From Piscinibacter sp047602365 (GTDB taxonomy: Bacteria; Pseudomonadota; Gammaproteobacteria; Burkholderiales; Burkholderiaceae_C), in NCBI GenBank assembly GCA_047602365.1, contig JASGHM010000002.1, positions 1,302,001 to 1,366,000 on the forward strand: a DNA stretch of 64,000 nt. Direction: 5' to 3'. Under the pieces are notes generated by a model that was not told the DNA's origin, made no database searches, and saw nothing but the letters and a program-made list of their open reading frames with translations. Shown in pieces: positions 51,146 through 58,071 of the stretch. The position numbers and the translations under genes are program-made. Each line of letters begins with the position of its first letter. Within the stretch, counting starts at the first letter, position 1.

Positions 51146-51442
51146 ATGGCCACCTCCTCCAAAGCCAAGAAGACCGTTCGCATCGCGTCGGGCCGCAAGC
51201 GCGCCCGCCAGGACGTCAAGCTCAACGCCGCCAACACCGCGCTGCGCTCGAAGTTCCGCACCGTCATCAAGAACGTCCAGAAGGCCGTGATCGCCGGCGA
51301 CAAGTCGAAGGCGACCGAAATCTTCAAGGCCGCCCAGAGCGTCATCGATTCCGTGGCCGACAAGGGCCTGTTCCACAAGAACAAGGCGGCTCGCCACAAG
51401 AGCCGCCTGGCCGCCAAGGTCAAGGCGCTCGCCGCCGCCTGA
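51146..51442 (+). CDS. rpsT: 30S ribosomal protein S20
   Basis: A 98-residue small-subunit protein: MATSSKAKKTVRIASGRKRARQ, the family pattern NTALRSKFRTVIKNVQKAV, and LFHKNKAARHKSRLAAKVKAL. The start codon is ATG, without a strong Shine-Dalgarno (AGGATAGC 14 bases upstream). A strong terminator follows within 25 bases, so it is monocistronic. Confidence 0.97.
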   Translation: MATSSKAKKTVRIASGRKRARQDVKLNAANTALRSKFRTVIKNVQKAVIAGDKSKATEIFKAAQSVIDSVADKGLFHKNKAARHKSRLAAKVKALAAA

Positions 51443-51465
51443 ATCACTTCCTGGGGTGGAACACG

Positions 51466-51492
51466 AAGGGCCTGCACTGCAGGCCCTTTGTC
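51466..51492 (+). terminator. Rho-independent terminator of rpsT
   Basis: AAGGGCCTGCA (51466-51476) and TGCAGGCCCTT (51478-51488) form an 11-base stem with a very short loop, followed by TTGTCATT. A second hairpin, GGCCCGC/GCGGGCC at 51510-51527, lies at the 3' end of the convergent DUF3579 gene but has no T-run on either side. Confidence 0.75.
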
Positions 51493-51531
51493 ATTGACGA
51501 TCATTGTCGGGCCCGCGCACGCGGGCCTTCG

Positions 51532-51870
51532 TCATTTCGGCGCCGGCTTGCGCTCTCCCGGCTCGGGCAGCAGGCAGGCCTCGCTGGTCTGCAACTGGTT
51601 GTCGCGCGCGAAGTGCATCACGAAGTCCCAGGCCATCGGCTCGATCTCGCGCAGCGCCTCGTTGACGATCACGCACTTCACGCCGTTGATCACCCGCGGC
51701 ACGCAGTACGGCGAGTAGCCGATGTAGGCGCCGATGCCACCACGCGCGCCGTCCGGGCGAAAGCAGGCCATCGCACCGGCCAGGCGTTCGGCCCAGTCGC
51801 TCGGTCGGAAGGTCCGGCCCTCGAGGGTGATGCCCTGGATGAAGATCTCGCGGGGTTTCGGGGCGGTCAT
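51532..51870 (-). CDS. DUF3579 family protein
   Basis: A 112-residue betaproteobacterial protein: REIFIQGITLEGRTFRPSDWAERLAGAMACFRPD, GIGAYIGYSPYCVPRVINGVKCVIVNEALREIEPMAWDFVMHFARDNQLQ. This DUF3579 protein regularly sits next to argD; its role is unknown. I chose ATG 51870 (MTAPKPREIF); the frame extends further but without conserved residues. A 200-base divergent region to argD holds TAGAAT (52034-52039), a likely -10 for argD. Confidence 0.87.
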   Translation of the reverse strand: MTAPKPREIFIQGITLEGRTFRPSDWAERLAGAMACFRPDGARGGIGAYIGYSPYCVPRVINGVKCVIVNEALREIEPMAWDFVMHFARDNQLQTSEACLLPEPGERKPAPK

Positions 51871-52033
51871 GGAAGCGGAATCGGGGCGGGCGGGCAGCCA
51901 CCAGGGCGGCTCGGTCCAGAGCAGCCGCCGGTCGGAACCCGCCATTGTGCCGTCATTGTGCTGCAGCGCAGCAAGCCTGATGCCCGGTTCGATCGCACCC
52001 ATGGATCGTTATCGGCGCCTCAGGGGCGACCCT

Positions 52034-52039
52034 TAGAAT
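52034..52039 (+). promoter_or_regulatory. -10 element for argD-argF
   Basis: TAGAAT 32 bases upstream of argD ATG (52071); a ribosome site GGAG is at about 52060. No convincing -35 at 17 bases. The rest of the 51871-52070 gap shows no strong hairpin or operator. Confidence 0.4.
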
Positions 52040-52070
52040 CGCCGCTCCCCCGAAGTCGCTGGAGACTGCG

Positions 52071-53294
52071 ATGAATGCCCCGGAAAAAGTGCCCGCCAGC
52101 CTCGAACCGCATGTGATGAAGACCTACGGCCGCCTGCCGATCGCGCTGTCGCACGGCCGAGGCTGCTGGGTCTGGGACACCGACGGGAAGAAGTACCTCG
52201 ACGGCCTGGGCGGCATCGCGGTGAACACGCTGGGGCATGCGCACCCCAAGTTGGTGCCTGCGCTGCAGGAGCAGATCGGCAAGCTGATCCACAGTTCCAA
52301 CTACTACCACGTGCCGCTGCAGGAGCAACTGGCGGCGAAGCTGTGCGAGATCTCCGGCCTCGACAAGGTGTTCTTCTGCAGCACCGGCCTGGAAGCCAAC
52401 GAGGCGGCGATCAAGATCGCCCGCAAGTTCGGCCATGACAAGGGCGTCGAGCGCCCCGAGATCGTGGTCTACGAGAAGGCCTTCCACGGCCGCTCGATCG
52501 CCACGCTGTCGGCCACCGGCAACCCCAAAGTGCAGGCAGGCTTCGGCCCGCTGGTCGAGGGTTTCCCGCGCGTGCCGCTGAACGACATCGCGGCGATCGA
52601 GAAGCTCGCCGCCGGCAACCCGAACATCGTCGCCGTGTTCCTGGAGGTCATCCAGGGCGAAGGCGGCATCAACCCGGCGACCGTCGACTACCTGCGTGCA
52701 GTGCGCAAGCTGTGCGACGACAAGGGCTGGCTGCTGATGCTCGACGAGGTGCAGTGCGGCATCGGCCGCACCGGCAAGTGGTTCGCCCACCAGTGGGCCG
52801 GCATCCGGCCCGACGTGATGCCGCTGGCCAAGGGCCTGGGTTCGGGCGTGCCGATCGGCGCGGTGGTCTGCGGGCCGCGTGCCGCCGACGTATTCGGCCC
52901 CGGCAACCACGGCACCACCTTCGGCGGCAACCCGCTGGCGATGCGCGCCGGCGTCGAGACGCTGCGCATCATGGAAGAGGAAGGCCTGCTGGCCAACGCG
53001 GCCAAGGTCGGCACGGCGCTGAAGGCGGGGCTGGAGCGCGAACTGGCCGGCGCGATCGCGGAGGGTGGCGTGGTCGAGGTGCGTGGCCAGGGCCTGATGC
53101 TCGGCATCGAGCTGGCCCGGCCCTGCGGCGAACTGCTGAACCGGGCCGCCGAGGCCGGGCTGATGCTCAGCGTCACCGCCGACAAGGTGGTGCGCCTGGT
53201 GCCGCCGCTGATCCTGTCGGAGGCCGAGGCCGCGCAGATCGTCGCCATCCTCGCGCCGCTGATCAAGGCCTTCCTGGCCGAGCCGGCGAAGTGA
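52071..53294 (+). CDS. argD: Acetylornithine/N-succinyldiaminopimelate-type aminotransferase
   Basis: A 407-residue class III PLP aminotransferase of arginine synthesis, converting N-acetylglutamate semialdehyde to acetylornithine. Motifs: CSTGLEANEAAIKIARKFG, EKAFHGRSIATLSATG, LDEVQCGIGRTGKWFAHQ, and the PLP lysine in LAKGLGSGVPIGA. Its place just before argF supports ArgD rather than another omega-transaminase. Confidence 0.94.
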   Translation: MNAPEKVPASLEPHVMKTYGRLPIALSHGRGCWVWDTDGKKYLDGLGGIAVNTLGHAHPKLVPALQEQIGKLIHSSNYYHVPLQEQLAAKLCEISGLDKVFFCSTGLEANEAAIKIARKFGHDKGVERPEIVVYEKAFHGRSIATLSATGNPKVQAGFGPLVEGFPRVPLNDIAAIEKLAAGNPNIVAVFLEVIQGEGGINPATVDYLRAVRKLCDDKGWLLMLDEVQCGIGRTGKWFAHQWAGIRPDVMPLAKGLGSGVPIGAVVCGPRAADVFGPGNHGTTFGGNPLAMRAGVETLRIMEEEGLLANAAKVGTALKAGLERELAGAIAEGGVVEVRGQGLMLGIELARPCGELLNRAAEAGLMLSVTADKVVRLVPPLILSEAEAAQIVAILAPLIKAFLAEPAK

Positions 53295-53310
53295 ACCCGG
53301 CGAGCGCGCC

Positions 53311-54243
53311 ATGAAACCCGGCATGAGCCTGATGAAGCACTACCTGCAGTTCAAGGACCTGCGTGCCGAGGAGTACGCCTACCTGTTCGAGCGCGCCGCC
53401 ATCATCAAGAAGCGCTTCAAGAACTACGAGAAGTATCAGCCGCTGGTCGACCGCACGCTGGCGATGATCTTCGAGAAGGCCAGCACGCGCACGCGCGTCA
53501 GCTTCGAGGCCGGCATGTACCAGATGGGCGGCTCGGTGGTGCACCTGACCACCGGCGACAGTCAGCTCGGCCGCGCCGAGCCGATCGAGGACAGCGCCCG
53601 CGTGATCAGCCGCATGGTCGACATCGTGATGATCCGCACCTACGAGCAGACCAAGCTCGAGCGTTTCGCCGCGCACTCGCGCGTGCCGGTGATCAACGGC
53701 CTGACCAACGAGTACCACCCCTGCCAGATCCTCGCCGACATCTTCACCTTCATCGAGCACCGCGGCTCGATCCAGGGCAAGACGGTGGCCTGGGTCGGCG
53801 ACGGCAACAACATGGCCAACACCTGGCTGCAGGCGGCCGACGTGCTCGGCTTCACGCTGCATGTCAGCACGCCGTCGGGATACGAGATCGACCCGCAGGT
53901 CGCCGGAGTCGCCAACCCGGCCTGCCTGAAGACCTTCAAGAGCCCGATGAGCGCCTGCGAAGGCGCCCACCTGGTGACCACCGACGTGTGGACCAGCATG
54001 GGCTACGAGGCCGAGAACGAGGTGCGCATGAAGGCCTTCGCCGACTGGTGCGTGGACCGGCAGATGATGTCGGTCGCGCAGAGCGATGCCCTCTTCATGC
54101 ACTGCCTGCCGGCGCACCGTGGCGAGGAGGTCGAGGCCGAGGTGATCGACGGCGCGCAGTCGGTCGTCTGGGACGAGGCCGAGAACCGCATGCACGTGCA
54201 GAAGGCGCTGATGGAGTACCTGCTGCTGGGCCGGATCGGCTGA
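53311..54243 (+). CDS. argF: Ornithine carbamoyltransferase
   Basis: A 310-residue enzyme making citrulline from ornithine and carbamoyl phosphate. The carbamoyl-phosphate motif is EKASTRTRVSFEAG, ornithine-binding residues are in WVGDGNNMANTW, and the catalytic Cys lies in FMHCLPAHRGEEV. The MKPGMSLMKHYLQF start is followed closely by MSLMKHY, so ATG 53326 (MSLMKHYLQF) is an alternative. It follows argD by 16 bases. Confidence 0.96.
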   Translation: MKPGMSLMKHYLQFKDLRAEEYAYLFERAAIIKKRFKNYEKYQPLVDRTLAMIFEKASTRTRVSFEAGMYQMGGSVVHLTTGDSQLGRAEPIEDSARVISRMVDIVMIRTYEQTKLERFAAHSRVPVINGLTNEYHPCQILADIFTFIEHRGSIQGKTVAWVGDGNNMANTWLQAADVLGFTLHVSTPSGYEIDPQVAGVANPACLKTFKSPMSACEGAHLVTTDVWTSMGYEAENEVRMKAFADWCVDRQMMSVAQSDALFMHCLPAHRGEEVEAEVIDGAQSVVWDEAENRMHVQKALMEYLLLGRIG

Positions 54244-54247
54244 GGCC

Positions 54248-54991
54248 ATGCGCCTGGCACTGATCACCGACCTGCACGCCAACCGCGAGTCGGTCGGCGC
54301 GGTGATGGCGCATGCGGCCACGCAGGACATCGACCGCTACGCCTTCCTCGGCGACTTCGTCGGCTACGGCGCCGACCCCGGCTGGGTGGTCGACCTGGTG
54401 CGCGAGCATGTGGCGCGCGGCGCGATCACCGTGATGGGCAACCACGACGCCGCCGTCGTGCAAGGGCCGCTGCCGACGATGATTCCCGAGGCGCGCCTGG
54501 TGGTCGAGTGGACACGCGAGCGGCTCAGCGCCGACCAGCTGGAGTTCCTCGCCACGCTGCCGATGTCGGTCACCGACGAGGACCGCCTGTTCGTGCACGC
54601 CAACGCCTTCGCGCCGAAGGAATGGGCCTACGTGCTCGGCCGCATGGAGGCGGTGCGCAGCCTGCAGGCGACGGCGGCGCGTTTCACCTTCTGCGGCCAT
54701 GTGCACGACCCCAAGCTGTTCCACCTGACCGGCACCGGCAAGATCGGCGATTTCGTGCCCAGCGCCGGCATGCCGATTCCGTTGTCGGAGCAGCGCCGCT
54801 GGCTGATCATCCCCGGCTCGGCCGGCCAGCCGCGCGACGGCAACCCGGCCGCCTGCTACGCCACCTTCGACACCGGCAGCAGCACCCTCACCTACTTCCG
54901 CGTGCCCTACGACACCGAGACGGCAGGCGCGAAGATCCGCGCGGCGGGCTTGCCGCAGCGCCTGGCGCGGCGGCTCGAACATGGCGAATGA
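54248..54991 (+). CDS. Metallophosphoesterase (YfcE/DUF-type protein phosphatase-like)
   Basis: A 247-residue calcineurin-like phosphoesterase. Metal ligands are in ITDLHANRE (D-x-H), LGDFVGYGADP (GD), VMGNHDAAV (GNHD) and FCGHVHDPKLF (GH-x-H). It lies 4 bases after argF and overlaps the next gene, a Ser/Thr kinase, by 11 bases, so the two may form an antagonistic kinase/phosphatase pair. Substrate unknown. Confidence 0.88.
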   Translation: MRLALITDLHANRESVGAVMAHAATQDIDRYAFLGDFVGYGADPGWVVDLVREHVARGAITVMGNHDAAVVQGPLPTMIPEARLVVEWTRERLSADQLEFLATLPMSVTDEDRLFVHANAFAPKEWAYVLGRMEAVRSLQATAARFTFCGHVHDPKLFHLTGTGKIGDFVPSAGMPIPLSEQRRWLIIPGSAGQPRDGNPAACYATFDTGSSTLTYFRVPYDTETAGAKIRAAGLPQRLARRLEHGE

Positions 54992-56456
54992 CGACGACGG
55001 CCCCGGCGTCGTGCTCGGCCGGCTCGAGCCGGGCCAGGTGATCGACGATTTCCGTCTCGAGGAGCGCCTGCACCAGGGCGGCATGGCCAACCTGTGGCGC
55101 GTGACCCGCGTCGACGCCCCCGACGACAAGTCGCTGATCATGAAGGTGCCGCGCATCAAGGGCGGCGACGACCCGGCCACCATCGTCGGCTTCGAGGTCG
55201 AGCAGATGATCATGCCGGCGCTGTCGGGCCCACACGTGCCGAAGTACATCGCCAAGGGCGACTTCACGCGCCAGCCCTACATCGTGATGGAGCACATCCC
55301 CGGCGCTTCGCTGCGTGCGCGTTTCGACTCCGCGCCGCTGCCGCTGGACGAGGTGGTGGCCACCGGCATCAAGGTGGCGACCGCGCTGCACGAGTTGCAC
55401 CGCCAGCACGTCATCCACCTCGACGTGAAGCCGAGCAACATCATGTTCCGCCACAACGCCGACGGCACGCAGGGCGAGGCGGTGCTGGTCGACTTCGGCC
55501 TGTCGCGCCACGACCTGCTGCCCGACCTGCTCGACGAGGAGTTCGAGCTGCCGATGGGCACCGGCCCCTACATGTCGCCCGAGCAGGTGCAGTTCGTGCG
55601 CAACGACCCGCGCAGCGACCTGTTCGCGCTGGGCGTGCTGATGTATCACCTGGCCACCGGCGAGCGACCGTTCGGCAACCCGAACAGCGTGCGCGGCCTG
55701 CGCCAGCGCCTGTATCGCGAGCCGGTGCCGCCGCGTGCGCTGCGGCCGGAGATGCCGCCCTGGCTGCAGGAGGTGATCCTGCGTTGCCTGTCGGTGCAGC
55801 CCGACCAGCGCCACCAGACCGCCGCTCAGCTGGCCTTCGACCTGGCCCACCCGGAGCAGGTGCGGCTGACCGAACGGGCCGAGCTGCTGCAGAAGAAGGC
55901 CGGCGGCCTGACGACGCTGAAGCGCTGGTTCAGCGCCGTCGGCGGCGAGCCGGTGACGATCGCCAGCGCGGCCGAGCAGACCGAGCGCAGCCCGATCCTG
56001 CTCGCCGCGGTCGACGTCGCCGGTGCCACGCCGGCCTTGCTGGAGGCGGTGCGCCACACGGTGCAGCGGCTGCTGCAGACCGAGCCCGGCGCGCGCCTGG
56101 CCTGCCTGGCGGTGATGCGCACCAACCGCATCGCCACCGACGAACTGGTCGAGGCCGACGGCAGCAGCAAGCACGTCAATCTGCTGGTGCAGCTGAAGCA
56201 CTGGGCGCATCCGCTGGTGCGCTCGCTGGAGTCGCACCGCGAGACGCAGGCCGGCCGCGTCACCTACCACGTGCTGGAGGCGCCGGACGCTGCCGACGCG
56301 ATCGTCGAGTACGCGCGCAAGAACCAGGTCGACCATGTCGTGATGGGCGCGCGCAGCAGCGGCGGGCTGCGCCGCTACCTGGGCAGCGTGTCGGCGCAAG
56401 TGGTCGCGCAGTGCGACTGCACCGTCACCGTGGTGCGCGCCGGCGCCGAGGACTGA
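54981..56456 (+). CDS. Ser/Thr protein kinase fused to a universal stress protein domain
   Basis: A 491-residue fusion. The Hanks-type kinase (about residues 20-290) has the ATP-binding Lys in LIMKVPR, the catalytic loop VIHLDVKPSNIMF, VDFGLSRH and the APE-like MSPEQ. The C-terminal part (about 335-490) is a UspA-like domain: SPILLAAVDVAG, and VDHVVMGARSSGGLRRYLGSVSAQVVAQCDCTVTVVR near the end. The glycine loop is atypical (LHQGGMANLW). No membrane segment is seen, unlike many PknB-type kinases. Its start lies inside the phosphoesterase gene. Confidence 0.9.
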   Translation: MANDDDGPGVVLGRLEPGQVIDDFRLEERLHQGGMANLWRVTRVDAPDDKSLIMKVPRIKGGDDPATIVGFEVEQMIMPALSGPHVPKYIAKGDFTRQPYIVMEHIPGASLRARFDSAPLPLDEVVATGIKVATALHELHRQHVIHLDVKPSNIMFRHNADGTQGEAVLVDFGLSRHDLLPDLLDEEFELPMGTGPYMSPEQVQFVRNDPRSDLFALGVLMYHLATGERPFGNPNSVRGLRQRLYREPVPPRALRPEMPPWLQEVILRCLSVQPDQRHQTAAQLAFDLAHPEQVRLTERAELLQKKAGGLTTLKRWFSAVGGEPVTIASAAEQTERSPILLAAVDVAGATPALLEAVRHTVQRLLQTEPGARLACLAVMRTNRIATDELVEADGSSKHVNLLVQLKHWAHPLVRSLESHRETQAGRVTYHVLEAPDAADAIVEYARKNQVDHVVMGARSSGGLRRYLGSVSAQVVAQCDCTVTVVRAGAED

Positions 56457-56462
56457 GGCGTC

Positions 56463-56795
56463 GTGCAGGACAACCCCTGCACCCGCTGCGGCGCCTGCTG
56501 CGCCAGCTTCCGCGTCGACTTCGCGGTCGAGGAACTGCAGAGCCGCGGCGGCAGCGTGCCCGATGGCCTGGCCGTCGAGCTGACCGACGTCACCTGCCGC
56601 ATGCGCGGCACCGACCACGCCTCGCCGCGCTGCGCGGCGCTGGTCGGCAGCGTCGGTGTCAAGGCGTCTTGCGGCATCTACGAGTGGCGCCCTTCGCCGT
56701 GCCGCGAGTTCGGCCTGCGCGCGCCGCTGGGCCTGGGCGACGAGGCCTGCACCCGCGCCCGCGCGCGGCGTGGCCTGCCAGCGCTGGCCGGCTGA
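56463..56795 (+). CDS. YkgJ family cysteine cluster protein
   Basis: A 110-residue protein of the YkgJ / zinc-or-iron-chelating CxxCxxCC family: NPCTRCGACCASFRVDF, then CRMRGTD, then CAALVG and CGIYEWRPSPCREFG. Starts at GTG 56463, 6 bases after the kinase stop, so it belongs to the same transcript. It presumably holds a metal or Fe-S site. Role unknown. Confidence 0.88.
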   Translation: MQDNPCTRCGACCASFRVDFAVEELQSRGGSVPDGLAVELTDVTCRMRGTDHASPRCAALVGSVGVKASCGIYEWRPSPCREFGLRAPLGLGDEACTRARARRGLPALAG

Positions 56796-56797
56796 TC

Positions 56798-57124
56798 TCA
56801 CGGCGCCGACGCGCTCGCAGCAGTGGCCGGCGTCGGCAGCGGCCGCCGCCAGGCCTCGGTCCACTCCGCCAGCAACGTGTCGCCGGGCTCGCCCTCGCGC
56901 ACCGACAAGCCGGTCTCCAGTTCGCGGCTGGACTCGTACCAGCCCGGGCCGCAGTCTTCGCTGTCGTCGCCGATGCGCATCATGCTGAAGCGGCGCAGGA
57001 AACGTTCCTCGGCCGCGCGGTGCCGGCACAGGTCGGCGATGCGGGTGATCAGTCGGGCCATCGTGTCCTCCAGCGGTATGTCGTGCTGGAAGCCAGTGTT
57101 CCGGGCCACAGCGTCGTCGAACAT
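56798..57124 (-). CDS. Conserved hypothetical protein (108 aa)
   Basis: Charged protein (MFDDAVARNTGFQHDIPLED, TMARLITRIADLCRHRAAEERFLRRFSMMRIGDD) with an Ala/Pro-rich end. No family recognised. Start uncertain: ATG 57124 or ATG 57151 (MPAGDAPWAMFDD). The C-terminal stop is 2 bases from the YkgJ stop. It may be the last gene of the transglutaminase operon; 59 bases separate it from that gene. Confidence 0.55.
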   Translation of the reverse strand: MFDDAVARNTGFQHDIPLEDTMARLITRIADLCRHRAAEERFLRRFSMMRIGDDSEDCGPGWYESSRELETGLSVREGEPGDTLLAEWTEAWRRPLPTPATAASASAP

Positions 57125-57183
57125 CGCCCAGGGGGCGTCCCCCGCCGGCATTCCCCCTGCCCTTCCCCCGGGCAGGGGTGGGC

Positions 57184-58071
57184 TCAGGACTCGGCCGGAA
57201 TCACGCTGACCGCGACGTCCATCGCCTGCGTGCCGCCGCCGAGGATCACGCCGCGCAGCGGCACCACGTCGGCGAAGTCGGCGCCCCAGGCCAGCGTGAT
57301 GTAGCGCTGGTCGGCCAGCTGGTCGTTGGTGGGGTCGAACTCCACCCAGCCGTGGCCGGGCGACCAGGCGGCCACCCAGGCGTGGGAGGCGTCCACCCCC
57401 ATCAGGCGGGGCTGGCCGGGCGGTGGGTCGGTGAGCAGGTAGCCGGACACGTAGCGCGCCGGCAGCCCGTGGCCGCGCAGCGCGGCGAGCATCAGGTGGG
57501 CGAAGTCCTGGCAGACGCCGCGGCGGTGCTGCAGCACCTCGTCGACCGAGGTGCTGACGGTGGTCGCGCCCGGCTCGAACTCGAAGTCGGCGTGGATGCG
57601 GTGCATCAGGTCGAGCACCGCGTCCAGCCAGTCGCGGCCGCGGGCGAACGACGCGGCGGCGTACAGGCGTGCCGCCTCGGACAGCGGCAGCAGCAGCGTC
57701 GGCTCGCACAGGCGCGCCGCATCCAGGTCGGGCGGCTCGCCGGGCTGCAACAGCGCCTGCTGCACCGCCTCCCAGGGCTGCGTCGCGTCGGCCTGCAGCT
57801 GCGGCCGCGCGCCGATCTCCAGCTCGGCCTGCATGCGCACGCGCAGGCGCCGGTGCGTGCGGTGCAGGCCGAAGTGGGTCACGGTGTTGCCGAAGGCATC
57901 GGGGCCGTCGTGGCGCTCGTCGGGGTGCGGGTCGATGTCGATCGCATGGGCGAGCAGGCGCTGCCAGGGCAGCGTGCGCGGCGTCAGGCGGGCGCGCTGC
58001 CACGACTGCGAGACCGGCGCGTCGTAGGCGTAGCGCGTCTCGTGTTCGACGCGGTATCTCAGCGCCTTCAT
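57184..58071 (-). CDS. Transglutaminase-like protein with N-terminal DUF
   Basis: A 295-residue protein with the bacterial transglutaminase N-terminal domain (MKALRYRVEHETRYAYDAPVSQSWQRARLTPR) and a transglutaminase core. The Cys is in HRRGVCQDFAHLMLAALRG, the His in VDASHAWVAAWSPG, and the Asp in FDPTNDQLAD. It may act as a protease or amidase on peptide bonds made by the neighbouring ATP-grasp protein. Coupled to it by ATGA overlap. Confidence 0.92.
   Translation of the reverse strand: MKALRYRVEHETRYAYDAPVSQSWQRARLTPRTLPWQRLLAHAIDIDPHPDERHDGPDAFGNTVTHFGLHRTHRRLRVRMQAELEIGARPQLQADATQPWEAVQQALLQPGEPPDLDAARLCEPTLLLPLSEAARLYAAASFARGRDWLDAVLDLMHRIHADFEFEPGATTVSTSVDEVLQHRRGVCQDFAHLMLAALRGHGLPARYVSGYLLTDPPPGQPRLMGVDASHAWVAAWSPGHGWVEFDPTNDQLADQRYITLAWGADFADVVPLRGVILGGGTQAMDVAVSVIPAES

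Noticed and set aside
54888..57029. Long minus-strand frame opposite the kinase gene
   Set aside because: Antisense shadow; the plus-strand kinase and Usp motifs are intact in the coding frame.
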